A program made the position numbers and the translations under genes. From Niastella vici (GTDB taxonomy: Bacteria; Bacteroidota; Bacteroidia; Chitinophagales; Chitinophagaceae), in assembly GCF_002077945.1 (NCBI RefSeq), contig NZ_LVYD01000041.1:186001-250000 (forward strand): DNA of 64,000 nt, written 5' to 3'. Shown piece by piece: positions 16,854 through 25,763 of the stretch. Each line of letters starts with the position of its first letter. Position 1 is the first letter of the stretch. The notes beneath the pieces were generated by a model. That model ran no database searches, had not been told where the DNA came from, and worked only from the letters and a program-made list of their open reading frames with translations.

Positions 16854-18452
16854 TTAAAACGGGGCTTCATCATCATCACCATATGGCATATCGTTCATTT
16901 TGCTGCCAGCCTGTATGTACAGCTTGGCGCCATCGTCGCCACCGGCTGCACCACTGCCACCACCGCCATCGGTTGGTACCGGTTTCCAGCTTCCACCGCC
17001 ACCGCCCATGCCCAAACCACTGAAATCATCCCCTTCAAACTCCACAAACTTTTGAATATGCAACTGGGCTCTCAGCCTGATGGTTTCCAGCGAACCGTTA
17101 CGGTGTTTGGCTATACGCACGTGGGTTTCCCCTTTATTGCTTTCTCCCATTTCATTGGAAGTAATATCGTAATACTCGGGACGGTAAATAAACATTACCA
17201 TGTCGGCATCCTGCTCAATGGCACCCGATTCACGAAGGTCACTCAATTGCGGCATCTTGTTACCATCTTTACGCGTTTCAACCGCACGGCTTAACTGCGA
17301 CAGGGCAATAATGGGAACATGCAACTCCTTCGCCAACATTTTTAAGTTACGTGAAATGGTACTGATCTCCTGCTCACGGTTGGTGTTCTTACCGTTACCG
17401 GCGCCACTCATCAGCTGTAAATAGTCGATGATGATAAGGCCGATATTGTGTTTGGCCTTCAGGCGGCGGCATTTTGCGCGCAGTTCAAATACGTTCAGGG
17501 CCGCTGTATCATCAATAAAGATGGGCGCCTGCGCCAGTTTTTGAATACCCTTGGCATACAGTTGCTTCATTTCATAATCTTCCATCTTACCGCGCGATAT
17601 CTTCTCAAGCCAAACCTCACTTTCGGCGCTCAGGATACGTGTTACCAGCTGCGGCGAACTCATCTCAAGGCTGAAGAATACAATGGGCGTTGGGCGGGTA
17701 GCACTCAATGCTGCATTACGCGCCAGATTAAGGGCGAATGCCGTTTTACCCACGGCAGGACGGGCAGCCAGGATGATCAAATCGGAACCCTGCCATCCAT
17801 ATGTCACTTTATCGAGCGAAGGGAAACCGCTTGGCACTCCCGTAATATCCTCGGTTTTGTGGCGCATATCTTCGATACGTTGTACGGTTTGCACCAGTAC
17901 GGTATCGATACTGTCGTAGTTCTTCTTCATGTGGTTATTGGTGATCTCGAACAGCTTTGCCTCTGCTTCATCGAGCAGGTCAAACACATCGGCGCTGTCT
18001 TCATACGCGTCACCAATAATTTCGCCACTGATCCGGATCAGTTCGCGTTGAATGAATTTCTGTAAAATGATCTTTGAGTGCGCTTCTATATTGGCTGAAG
18101 AAACAACTGAATTCGTTAAACGGGTTACGTAATAGGGCCCCCCCACCATTTCCAGCTCTTCCTTTCTGCGCAACTCTTCCACCACCGTTAAAATATCGAT
18201 GGGCTGGCTTTTTTGCTGCAAGCTTAACATGGCACGGAAAATACGCTGGTGCGAGTCTACATAAAAGCACTCGGGCTTCAGTATCTCCACAGCTACGTCA
18301 AAGGCGTTCTTCTCGAGCATAAGTGCGCCCAGTACCGCTTCTTCCAGGTCTTTAGCCTGGGGCGGAACCTTGCCGTATACCATGGTATTCAGATCAATAG
18401 AGCTGCGGCGGCGTTGTTTTCGGTCTTTGTTGTTCAGATTAGTTAGATCCAT
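16854..18452 (-). CDS. dnaB: Replicative DNA helicase DnaB
   Basis: Hexameric helicase that unwinds DNA ahead of the replisome (532 residues). The N-terminal domain begins DLEEAVLGALMLEKNAFD. The RecA-type C-terminal domain has Walker A ARPAVGKTAFALN (about 230), FFSLEMSSPQL, Walker B IIIDYLQLM (about 350) and SQLSRAVETRKDGNKMPQLSDLRESG with FIYRPEYY. No intein is present. The C-terminus is unusual: a Gly-rich linker (about 480-515) leads to a very acidic end with DDDEAPF as last residues, much like the tip of single-stranded DNA-binding protein. The gene lies directly beside a cluster of DnaA-box-like sequences. Confidence 0.97.
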   Translation of the reverse strand: MDLTNLNNKDRKQRRRSSIDLNTMVYGKVPPQAKDLEEAVLGALMLEKNAFDVAVEILKPECFYVDSHQRIFRAMLSLQQKSQPIDILTVVEELRRKEELEMVGGPYYVTRLTNSVVSSANIEAHSKIILQKFIQRELIRISGEIIGDAYEDSADVFDLLDEAEAKLFEITNNHMKKNYDSIDTVLVQTVQRIEDMRHKTEDITGVPSGFPSLDKVTYGWQGSDLIILAARPAVGKTAFALNLARNAALSATRPTPIVFFSLEMSSPQLVTRILSAESEVWLEKISRGKMEDYEMKQLYAKGIQKLAQAPIFIDDTAALNVFELRAKCRRLKAKHNIGLIIIDYLQLMSGAGNGKNTNREQEISTISRNLKMLAKELHVPIIALSQLSRAVETRKDGNKMPQLSDLRESGAIEQDADMVMFIYRPEYYDITSNEMGESNKGETHVRIAKHRNGSLETIRLRAQLHIQKFVEFEGDDFSGLGMGGGGGSWKPVPTDGGGGSGAAGGDDGAKLYIQAGSKMNDMPYGDDDEAPF

Positions 18453-19175
18453 CGTTAACGTCTACAAAAATTTAACCATTGGTTTGATAAAGTTTTTACA
18501 AACAGGAACTCTCAAGGCGTTGAAGTGATTCTGTTGCGCGGTGCCACTTCTGATTGAAATACTGCCAACCAATGACGATCAGGGTTAGTATTGATGGATA
18601 AGGTTTGTTACGAAAATATTATTGCACTGTTAACGCAATGTTACCCCACAAGGTCAGGACGGCGAATATAGACCCCTCTCATACCCGGAAAAAAAATTTA
18701 CAGTTCTATATTTAATAACAGTAATCCACAGATCAATCCACGAAAATACGGCACTTATTCACACAATCAAGCATACATATTCACAATTTACAAAAGTTTG
18801 CCACCCTTCTTAAAACGAAATTCACACATCATGTGCGTAAGAATAATAGCCCTAATATTTGGTGAGAACAACGGGAAAATAAGATGTAGGCGGGATGGGA
18901 ATTTCCGCAATTTTATAGGTGAAAACGCCTATCCACACAGCATTTTCCGGATATGGGATGGCTGTAACCGGCTGTAATCGGTAATTTCAGCCCGCCGGTA
19001 CCCCGCTAATGGGCCACCCGTCCACTTTCCAGCATTTATTTTGACCAGTGGCATAAAATTGGCGTATATATAGTACAGGAATCGGAAAATTAAAACGTCA
19101 AATAAAAAGATGATGCTCGTATTTTAAATTTACCCGGAGAACCGTAAATTAGATTCTTTAATTTCAACACCGACC
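18453..19175. other. 720-bp gene-free region upstream of dnaB
   Basis: No gene is visible on either strand. The central part (18689-18937) is AT-rich and holds the DnaA-box-like cluster described separately. An inverted repeat ATAGG...CCTAT lies near 18916-18932. The rest shows nothing I recognise. Both dnaB (minus) and the small protein/pheT run (plus) point away from it. Confidence 0.6.
18689..18937. other. Candidate replication origin: DnaA-box-like cluster
   Basis: Nine-mers related to TTATNCACA occur at 18722 (TAATCCACA), 18734 (CAATCCACG), 18755 (TTATTCACA, perfect), 18777 (ATATTCACA), 18818 (AAATTCACA), 18929 (CTATCCACA) and, on the other strand, 18832-18840 (TTACGCACA). Six are on the plus strand. 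An A/T-rich tract (18689-18720) lies next to them and could be an unwinding element. The cluster sits in the longest gene-free region of the window, beside dnaB. Origin function is inference. Confidence 0.5.
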
Positions 19176-19424
19176 ATGCGCGTATACCAGTTGCGGCATT
19201 ATGAAGTAATGATGCCTGAAGAAAACAGTAAAGAAGCACAGCACCTGCTGTACTACGAACGGCTTTGTTACGACCTGCTAACAGCGCATGCGATCAGTTT
19301 TTCCCACGCCGTGGAAGTAATGAAATTGAAAAATGGCCGAATTGAACAACGTCCCGGCCGCATCCACCGCATTTTAAACGCCGCCGAAATTCCCCCATTC
19401 GTTTTTATTGTTTGTAAGAATTAA
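19176..19424 (+). CDS. Small hypothetical protein (82 aa)
   Basis: I do not recognise this protein. It starts MRVYQLRHYEVMMPEE and contains a Leu/Tyr-rich helical part (EAQHLLYYERLCYDLLTAHA) and a basic stretch, with no signal peptide or membrane helix. Composition is protein-like, and it lies between the DnaA-box cluster and pheT on the same strand as pheT, 153 bases upstream. No consensus promoter is seen. It may be a real small gene or a chance frame. Confidence 0.45.
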   Translation: MRVYQLRHYEVMMPEENSKEAQHLLYYERLCYDLLTAHAISFSHAVEVMKLKNGRIEQRPGRIHRILNAAEIPPFVFIVCKN

Positions 19425-19532
19425 CCCTCCACCACCTCCTCCTCATAGCCTCCTTATTTATTGCTCAAACCCGGCAACGGGAAACTGGCACTCCCAATTA
19501 AATCGGGACAGGCGCGGTAACCGCCCATTACC

Positions 19533-19540
19533 TATCTTTG
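19533..19540 (+). promoter_or_regulatory. -7 box for pheT
   Basis: TATCTTTG matches TAnnTTTG and ends 37 bases before the pheT ATG. A matching TTG at the expected distance is lacking. Confidence 0.55.
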
Positions 19541-19577
19541 CTGCCATCGTTGAACTAAAAAAATCATAGACTCTTTC

Positions 19578-22010
19578 ATGACTATTTCCTATAACTGGCT
19601 TCACGATTATTTGCCGGTAACCATTGAACCCGAGCGGCTTAGTAAATTATTGACCTCTGTAGGGCTCGAAGTGGAGAGCCTGGAAAAATATGAAAGCCTG
19701 AAAGGCGGGTTACAGGGACTGGTGATCGCTGAAGTGCTGGCTGCCGAAAAACACCCCAATGCCGATAAATTAACCGTTACCAAAGTAAATATCGGTTCAG
19801 GCGATCCCCTGCAAATCGTTTGCGGGGCGCCCAATGTGGCAGCCGGTCAAAAAGTAGTGGTGGCCACCGTAGGTACCACCATTTACCCCAAAAAAGGCGA
19901 TCCGCTCACCATGAAGATCGCGAAGATCCGTGGGGTAGAAAGCTATGGCATGATCTGCGCCGAAGATGAGATCGGCCTTAGCGACGACCATGCCGGTATT
20001 CTGGTTTTACCCGCCGATGTAAAAGTGGGTACCCCGGCGGCAGAATATTTCAAACCTTATACCGACTATATCTATGAAATAGGCCTTACCCCCAACCGTA
20101 TGGATGCCATGAGCCATCGTGGCGTGGCCCGGGATGTGTGCGCCTATTTATCCTACCACGATAACCAGGACCTGAAAGTAAAGGCCCTGCCAGTGGGTGA
20201 TTTTAAAACAGAGAATACCTCCGTCCCCATTACCGTAACTATCGAAAATACCAATGCCTGTCAGCGCTACAGCGGGGTAAGTATTGCCAACGTTACAGTA
20301 AAGGAAAGTCCTCAATGGCTGCAGGATAAACTCCGCGCCATTGGCCAGCGGCCTATTAATAATATTGTAGACATCACCAATTTTATACTGCACGAAACCG
20401 GTCAGCCCCTCCATGCTTTTGATGCCGATAAGATCACAGGCAAAAAGGTACTGGTAAAAAACCTGCCCGAAGGCACGCCTTTCATTACCCTCGATGAAAA
20501 AGAAAGAAAGGTGAATGCAGAAGACCTGATGATCTGCAATGGCAACAGCGAACCTATGTGTTTTGCCGGGGTATTCGGCGGTCAGCACAGCGGGGTAACA
20601 GCTTCTACCAAAAACATCTTTCTCGAAAGCGCCTGGTTCAACCCGGTTGATATTCGCAAAACATCTTTCCGCCATGGCCTGCGCACCGATGCAGCTACCC
20701 GTTTTGAGAAGAATGTCGATATCAGTAATACCGTTAATGTAATGGAACGGGCCGCGCTGCTTATTAAAGAACTGGGTGGTGGTTCAATTGCTTCTGAAGT
20801 AATAGATGTATATCCCAACCCCGCAAAGCAGCCTCAGGTACAGTTGAAATATGCTTTCCTCACCAAACTGAGCGGAAAGAGTTACCCGGCTGCAGCTGTG
20901 AAGAAAATACTGGTGGCCCTGGGTTTCACTATAGAAAAAGAAAGTGCAGAAGAGATACTGGTATCAGCGCCATTCAGCAAACCCGATATTCACCTGCCGG
21001 CCGATATTGTGGAAGAGATCATGCGTATTGATGGACTGGATAACGTAGAAATACCCCAGGCCATTACCATTTCGCCTTCGGTTGAAACAGACCGTAACAA
21101 ACATATTTACCGCGAAAAAACGGCCAATTACCTGGTAGGGCTCGGCTTCAACGAGATCTTTACCAATTCCATTACCAATGCAGCTTATTTCGACGAGCAG
21201 GAACTGAGCACGGCAGTAAAACTGCTGAACAACCTCAGCGCCGATCATAATATCATGCGCCCCTCCATGCTGCAAACCGGTTTGGAAGCCATAGCGCATA
21301 ACCTGAACCGCAAAAACAACGACCTGCGCTTTTTTGAATTCGGTAAAACCTATAGCACATCGGGCCCCGGAAAGTACAGCGAGCACGAACATGTATGCCT
21401 GTATATTACCGGCCAGGTAACCGAAGATGCCTGGAAAGGAAAAGGCACCACCGCAGATATCTTTTACGGGAAAGGCATAGTGGCAAGAATATTGCAATTG
21501 ACTGGCATTTCCAGGGCCAGCTTCGCTCCCCGGGCCGAAGGCGGTAATTTGGTAAATGCCCTTCAGGTTACTATTAATAAAGATGTAGTAGCTGAATTAG
21601 GTGTGGTTACCTCGCAGGAGTTGAAGCGTTTTGATATAAAACAACCGGTGTTTTATGCCGATCTGGACTTTGAATTATTACTAAAATACATTTCCGCCAC
21701 CTCTATAAAAGCCAAAGAATTACCCCGCCAGTTGCCTGTACGCCGCGACCTGGCCATGGTAGTACCTAAATCCCTTCCCTTTGCTGACGTTGAAAGCACA
21801 GTAAAAAAAGTAAAACTCGACAAGTTACAGTCCATACAACTGTTCGATATTTTTGAAAGTGAAAAGCTCGGGGCCGATAAGAAATCGCTCGCGGTAAGCT
21901 TTACCTTCCTCGATGAGGAAAAAACACCCACCGATAAAGATATTGACGGTATGATGAATAAAATCATGAATGCCCTGGAAACAAACCTACAGGCAGAGAT
22001 CAGGAAATGA
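19578..22010 (+). CDS. pheT: Phenylalanyl-tRNA synthetase beta subunit
   Basis: Beta chain (810 residues) of the alpha2-beta2 enzyme that charges tRNA-Phe. Domains in order: N-terminal MTISYNWLHDYLP module, EMAP/tRNA-binding domain (about 40-155, with ADKLTVTKVNIG and IVCGAPNV), B3/B4 editing domain (about 215-385, with GQRPINNIVDITNFI and HAFDADKI), B5 domain (about 405-475), a catalytic-like core, and the C-terminal ferredoxin-fold anticodon-binding domain (about 715-810, ending with DKDIDGMMNKIMNAL). Length is normal. The alpha subunit gene is not adjacent, common in Bacteroidota. The coiled-coil gene and zapA follow on the same strand. Confidence 0.97.
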   Translation: MTISYNWLHDYLPVTIEPERLSKLLTSVGLEVESLEKYESLKGGLQGLVIAEVLAAEKHPNADKLTVTKVNIGSGDPLQIVCGAPNVAAGQKVVVATVGTTIYPKKGDPLTMKIAKIRGVESYGMICAEDEIGLSDDHAGILVLPADVKVGTPAAEYFKPYTDYIYEIGLTPNRMDAMSHRGVARDVCAYLSYHDNQDLKVKALPVGDFKTENTSVPITVTIENTNACQRYSGVSIANVTVKESPQWLQDKLRAIGQRPINNIVDITNFILHETGQPLHAFDADKITGKKVLVKNLPEGTPFITLDEKERKVNAEDLMICNGNSEPMCFAGVFGGQHSGVTASTKNIFLESAWFNPVDIRKTSFRHGLRTDAATRFEKNVDISNTVNVMERAALLIKELGGGSIASEVIDVYPNPAKQPQVQLKYAFLTKLSGKSYPAAAVKKILVALGFTIEKESAEEILVSAPFSKPDIHLPADIVEEIMRIDGLDNVEIPQAITISPSVETDRNKHIYREKTANYLVGLGFNEIFTNSITNAAYFDEQELSTAVKLLNNLSADHNIMRPSMLQTGLEAIAHNLNRKNNDLRFFEFGKTYSTSGPGKYSEHEHVCLYITGQVTEDAWKGKGTTADIFYGKGIVARILQLTGISRASFAPRAEGGNLVNALQVTINKDVVAELGVVTSQELKRFDIKQPVFYADLDFELLLKYISATSIKAKELPRQLPVRRDLAMVVPKSLPFADVESTVKKVKLDKLQSIQLFDIFESEKLGADKKSLAVSFTFLDEEKTPTDKDIDGMMNKIMNALETNLQAEIRK

Positions 22011-22052
22011 TCCCGGGTTGTGCGGTAAAGGAACCAGGCTAAAATTTGTTCA

Positions 22053-22340
22053 ATGGAGGGATTACAGGAACAACTGAAACAGATCACGGAAAAACTGCAG
22101 CAGGTGGCACATCGTTATCATCTGCTGCAAAAAGAGCACGAGCAATTGAGCAGGGAAGTGATTGCGTTGCGAGATAAAGAAAAGGCCCGGTTAATACGAA
22201 TTGATGAGCTGGAGATGAAAATTACGGCATTACAAACCGTTACCGGCCAATTGAATGAACCGGAAAAGAAAGAGGTGGAAAAAAGAATTAACCGTTACAT
22301 CCGGGAAATTGACCGGTGCATTGCCTTATTGAGCGAATAA
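22053..22340 (+). CDS. Short coiled-coil protein next to zapA (ZapB-like)
   Basis: A 95-residue, highly charged protein that is almost entirely coiled coil: heptad-like Leu/Ile spacing runs from EQLKQITEKLQQVAHRY to about residue 65, then EPEKKEVEKRINRYIREID. It starts 42 bases after pheT and probably shares its transcript. Position before zapA and architecture suggest a ZapB-like cell-division factor, but sequence alone cannot prove this. Confidence 0.75.
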   Translation: MEGLQEQLKQITEKLQQVAHRYHLLQKEHEQLSREVIALRDKEKARLIRIDELEMKITALQTVTGQLNEPEKKEVEKRINRYIREIDRCIALLSE

Positions 22341-22345
22341 GACGT

Positions 22346-22630
22346 TCAAACCCGTTTTACGAGTCGCATTTTCATTTCATCGTCGCCTTGGGAAAGTTCC
22401 AGGGTGTAAACACCATATGGCAGATCGTTCAGGCCTTTCCAGGTAACTGTTTTGTCGCCTTGTGGTATGTTGGTTTCGAGCCGGCTGCATTCATAGCCCC
22501 TCTCGTCACGTAAAATGGCTTTAAGGCTGGATTGAATGGGCGCGATCAACTCCAGTGTCAGCGCGTCAATGAAGACGTTCGACCTAAGTTTAGCGAACAT
22601 GTTAAAGGTTTGGTTTTGGTGAGTAATCAT
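22346..22630 (-). CDS. Small protein resembling a stand-alone T9SS sorting-domain fold
   Basis: A 94-residue protein on the opposite strand, ending 5 bases from the end of the coiled-coil gene. The C-terminal half (LKAILRDERGYECSRLE, then LNDLPYGVYTLELSQGDD and a basic end VKRV) follows the pattern of type IX secretion C-terminal domains (strand, D-xx-G turn, LPxGxYxL, K-rich end). Yet there is no signal peptide or cargo domain. I chose the ATG at 22630 because a -7 box TAGTTTTG (minus strand, 22659-22666) puts the transcription start between it and the upstream ATG at 22657. Function unknown. Confidence 0.6.
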   Translation of the reverse strand: MITHQNQTFNMFAKLRSNVFIDALTLELIAPIQSSLKAILRDERGYECSRLETNIPQGDKTVTWKGLNDLPYGVYTLELSQGDDEMKMRLVKRV

Positions 22631-22658
22631 AGAATACGAAATTTGAATTTGAACCATC

Positions 22659-22666
22659 CAAAACTA
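22659..22666 (-). promoter_or_regulatory. -7 box for the small antisense gene
   Basis: Minus strand TAGTTTTG matches TAnnTTTG. It implies transcription starting near 22652, which supports the ATG at 22630. Confidence 0.45.
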
Positions 22667-22755
22667 TCCTTTGAAGCCCAGAAGTAAGTAAAAATGTATC
22701 CCTGTGTGTATTGTGTGTGGATAAAAATAGGACACAGATTTCAAAATTGCAAGCA

Positions 22756-23046
22756 ATGGAAGAATTAATTCCCATAAATGTTTTGATAGGCGACCGAACC
22801 TATCGTATTCGCATCGCTCCCAGCGACGAAGAAGTGGTTCGCAAAACCCTCAAATTGATCAACGACAAGATCCTGGAATTTAAAACCACCTTCGCCGGCA
22901 AAGACATGCAGGATTATGTGGCCATGGTAGTGCTGTGGTATGCCACCGAGCAAAAAGCCGCCACCAGCCAGCCGCTCATTGATAACCAAACAGGACAACA
23001 ACTGCAGGCCATTGAAAAATTGCTCGACAGGATCCTGATCGATTAA
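22756..23046 (+). CDS. zapA: Cell division protein ZapA
   Basis: A 96-residue ZapA, which bundles FtsZ filaments at the division ring. It begins MEELIPINVLIGDRTYRIRI, the usual beta-strand start of the family, followed by DEEVVRKTLKLINDKI and a C-terminal helix with DYVAMVVLWYATEQ. I take the ATG at 22756; frames further up add a non-homologous lead. A perfect DnaA box (TGTGGATAA, 22716-22724) lies in its leader. It sits between a coiled-coil gene and rny, as often in Bacteroidota. Confidence 0.9.
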   Translation: MEELIPINVLIGDRTYRIRIAPSDEEVVRKTLKLINDKILEFKTTFAGKDMQDYVAMVVLWYATEQKAATSQPLIDNQTGQQLQAIEKLLDRILID

Positions 23047-23245
23047 CCGGATTCAATAGCACCTCCTTCCAGGGGTCGGGGGTACACATCTCGATTTCCC
23101 TGTTCTACAAATAACTGACTTCAAAATGCTTGCAGCGCTGCTGCACCTTTTTTTGTATTTTCGCACATTCACATCTCACTATGGTTATCTTGCGACACAT
23201 AGAGAGGGAGAGATAATGTAGAATATTATAAACATGTAAAACACT

Positions 23246-24811
23246 ATGGATCAGAGTATGTTAACCGCTATAATAGGCATAGTGGCGCTACTGGCAGGTA
23301 TAGTAGCGGGCAAATTCATATTTGCCAAAAACACTAAGCAAAAAATTGAAGAGGCCGAAAGCCAGGCCCGTAAAATTGTTGCCGACGCCCAAACGAGTGC
23401 CGAAACCACTAAACAACAAAAACAGCTCGAGGCAAAAGAAAAATTCCTGGCCCTGAAAGCCGAGCACGATAAGGAAGTGCTCGACCGTAACCGGAAGCTG
23501 GGCGAATCTGAAAACCGGGCCCGTCAAAAAGAACAATCGATCAACCAAAAAGCCGACCAGCTCGATAAACAGATCAAGGAAAACGAAGCGATAAAAGAAA
23601 ACCTGAACCGGCAGATCGAAGTAGTGAACCTGAAGCGTACTGAGCTCGAAAAGCACCAGGAAGAACACATCCGCCGCCTCGAAAAGATCGCTGGCTTAAC
23701 CGCAGATGAAGCTAAGAAACAATTAGTTGAGAGTTTAAAACAGGAAGCCCACACCCAGGCCCTGGCCCTGCAGCAGGAAATTGTTGACGATGCCCGCCAA
23801 AAGGCCAACAAGGAAGCCCGCAAAATCATCATCCAAACCATTCAGCGTACCGCCGCTGAGCAGGCCATCGAAAACTCCATCACTGTATTCAACCTCGAAA
23901 GCGATGAAATAAAAGGCCAGATCATCGGTCGCGAAGGCCGTAACATCAGGGCTATTGAAGCCGCTACCGGTGTCGACCTCATCGTTGACGATACCCCGGA
24001 AGCCATCATCCTTTCTTCTTTCGATCCCCTTCGCCGCGAAATTGCCCGCCTTAGCTTACAGCGACTGGTAGCCGATGGCCGTATTCACCCCGCCCGTATT
24101 GAGGAAGTGGTGGAAAAAACCCGCCGCCAGATCGAAGAGCAGGTTATTGAAATTGGCGAACGCACCGTAATTGAATTAGGTATTCACGGATTACATAAAG
24201 AGCTGGTTCGTATCGTAGGTAAAATGCGTTTCCGTTCTTCTTACGGACAAAACCTGTTGATGCACAGCCGTGAGGTAGCCAATCTGTGCGGTATCATGGC
24301 TGCAGAGCTGGGACTGAACCCCAAACTGGCCAAACGCGCCGGTCTGCTGCACGATATTGGTAAAGTGCCCGATGAGGAATCTGAACTGAGCCACGCCCTG
24401 CTGGGAGCCAAGCTGGCTGAAAAATACGGGGAGAACCCCGCAGTGGTGAACGCCATTGGCGCCCACCACGATGAAATGGAAATGCAATACGTGATCTCCC
24501 CCATCGTACAGGCCTGCGACGCCATCAGCGGCGCCCGCCCCGGCGCCCGTCGCGAGATCATGCAACAGTATTTACAGCGTATCAAGGATCTGGAAAACCT
24601 GGCGCTTGCCTACCATGGTGTTGAAAAAGCCTACGCCATTCAGGCCGGTCGCGAGTTACGGGTAATTGTAGAAGCAGAAAAAGTGACCGACAACGATTCT
24701 GACAAGCTTTCATTTGATATTGCCCAGAAGATCCAGACCGAAATGACCTTCCCCGGGCAAATTAAAGTGACCGTAATCAGGGAGAAAAGAGCCGTTAATG
24801 TGGCCAAATAG
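23246..24811 (+). CDS. rny: Ribonuclease Y
   Basis: Membrane-anchored endoribonuclease (521 residues) that starts mRNA decay. One N-terminal transmembrane helix (about 5-25) is followed by a long charged coiled coil (about 30-200), a KH RNA-binding domain with [15 protein letters not shown] (about 222) and [14 protein letters not shown], and an HD metal phosphohydrolase domain with [10 protein letters not shown] (about 339), [10 protein letters not shown] (about 369) and AHHDEME. The order and length match the family. A near-consensus box TATTTTCG (23156-23163) lies upstream, with a spacer a little too long to its TTG. Confidence 0.97.
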   Translation: MDQSMLTAIIGIVALLAGIVAGKFIFAKNTKQKIEEAESQARKIVADAQTSAETTKQQKQLEAKEKFLALKAEHDKEVLDRNRKLGESENRARQKEQSINQKADQLDKQIKENEAIKENLNRQIEVVNLKRTELEKHQEEHIRRLEKIAGLTADEAKKQLVESLKQEAHTQALALQQEIVDDARQKANKEARKIIIQTIQRTAAEQAIENSITVFNLESDEIKGQIIGREGRNIRAIEAATGVDLIVDDTPEAIILSSFDPLRREIARLSLQRLVADGRIHPARIEEVVEKTRRQIEEQVIEIGERTVIELGIHGLHKELVRIVGKMRFRSSYGQNLLMHSREVANLCGIMAAELGLNPKLAKRAGLLHDIGKVPDEESELSHALLGAKLAEKYGENPAVVNAIGAHHDEMEMQYVISPIVQACDAISGARPGARREIMQQYLQRIKDLENLALAYHGVEKAYAIQAGRELRVIVEAEKVTDNDSDKLSFDIAQKIQTEMTFPGQIKVTVIREKRAVNVAK

Positions 24812-24874
24812 TAAATAAATGCAGTAAAATCGGGGGTTTTAGGAAATTAAAAATGAATAATTGGATTTTTTAAT

Positions 24875-24882
24875 TAACTTTG
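24875..24882 (+). promoter_or_regulatory. -7 box for rplS
   Basis: TAACTTTG matches the Bacteroidota -7 consensus and ends 21 bases before the rplS ATG. Confidence 0.6.
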
Positions 24883-24903
24883 CCTCCCCAAAATTTGAAT
24901 GTC

Positions 24904-25281
24904 ATGAATGCAGCAGTTCAATTTGTACATGAGCAGTTGACAGGAAAAAAAGAGTTCCCGAAGTTTAAAGCGGGTGACAATATAACTGTGAACTATAAAA
25001 TTATCGAAGGTGGTAAAGAGCGTATCCAAAGCTTTCGTGGCGATGTTATCAAACGCCAGGGACAAGGTGGTACTGCTACATTTACTGTACGTAAGATCTC
25101 CGATAGCGTAGGTGTTGAAAGAACATTCCCTTTGTATTCGCCCAATATTGACTCTATTGAGCTGAATAAAACAGGTCGTGTTCGTCGTGCCAAGCTTTTC
25201 TACCTGCGTGAACGCAGTGGTAAAAGCGCTCGTATTAAAGAGAAACGCGTTAACACAACAGCAGCTCCAGTGGCTCAATAG
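24904..25281 (+). CDS. rplS: 50S ribosomal protein L19
   Basis: Ribosomal protein L19 (125 residues), which sits at the interface between the subunits. Family motifs: [53 protein letters not shown] and [18 protein letters not shown]. The ATG at 24904 gives the normal N-terminus; an in-frame start eight codons up lies on the promoter. A C-terminal tail NTTAAPVAQ is species-specific. It has its own promoter and terminator, so it is not in the usual rpsP-rimM-trmD-rplS operon. Confidence 0.97.
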   Translation: MNAAVQFVHEQLTGKKEFPKFKAGDNITVNYKIIEGGKERIQSFRGDVIKRQGQGGTATFTVRKISDSVGVERTFPLYSPNIDSIELNKTGRVRRAKLFYLRERSGKSARIKEKRVNTTAAPVAQ

Positions 25282-25302
25282 TCACTTGTACATAAAACTA
25301 CT

Positions 25303-25334
25303 TAAAGCGGGATCAATAGGTTCCGCTTTTTTAT
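25303..25334 (+). terminator. Terminator after rplS
   Basis: Stem TAAAGCGG / CCGCTTT(T) around an 11-base loop, followed by TTTTT. Confidence 0.85.
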
Positions 25335-25430
25335 TACCTGACTTTGTTAAGCATCGGCAAAAAGACCTTTTTTACCAGTAACAAGGCGTAATTTGCGGCA
25401 CAATTATGCGTTTTACTATCCGAAAGAGCG

Positions 25431-25438
25431 TAATTTTG
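25431..25438 (+). promoter_or_regulatory. -7 box for tatA
   Basis: TAATTTTG matches TAnnTTTG, 28 bases before the ATG. No clear upstream TTG. Confidence 0.5.
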
Positions 25439-25465
25439 TTTTTCTAACTATTTAAAAGTTTAATC

Positions 25466-25705
25466 ATGTTACTTAGTATTAAAAACCTGTTGTTGATCTC
25501 AATGCCTGGTGGTAGTGAGTGGTTGTTGATCGTATTGGCAGTGTTGGTGCTGTTTGGTGGACGTAAAATACCTGAGTTCATGCGCGGTATTGGCCGTGGT
25601 ATCAGGGAGTTTAACGATGCCAAAAATAATGTGAAGAAAGAGATTGAAGATGGCATTAACGAGAAGGATACCAAACAGGCTTCTTCTACTACTTCTGCCC
25701 ACTAA
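25466..25705 (+). CDS. tatA: Twin-arginine translocase subunit TatA
   Basis: A 79-residue TatA/E component that forms the protein-conducting ring of the Tat pathway. It shows the family layout: a short N-terminal transmembrane helix (WLLIVLAVLVLFGG), the FGGRKIPEFMRGIGRGIREF hinge with amphipathic helix, and a charged, disordered tail. The start at 25466 gives a short lead; the in-frame ATG at 25502 is an alternative. tatC is not adjacent. The DUF1501 protein in this window could be one of its clients. Confidence 0.92.
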   Translation: MLLSIKNLLLISMPGGSEWLLIVLAVLVLFGGRKIPEFMRGIGRGIREFNDAKNNVKKEIEDGINEKDTKQASSTTSAH

Positions 25706-25763
25706 TTCTTTTTTACATACCACTATTAGTAACCGATTTGTTTATCAAAGCCGGTAACAACCT

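Noticed and set aside
20148-20675. 175-residue open frame opposite pheT
   Set aside because: Shadow frame inside a complete, conserved synthetase gene.
23047-23245. A 6S RNA downstream of zapA, as in enterobacteria
   Set aside because: No long self-complementary helix could be recognised in the 199 bases between zapA and rny.
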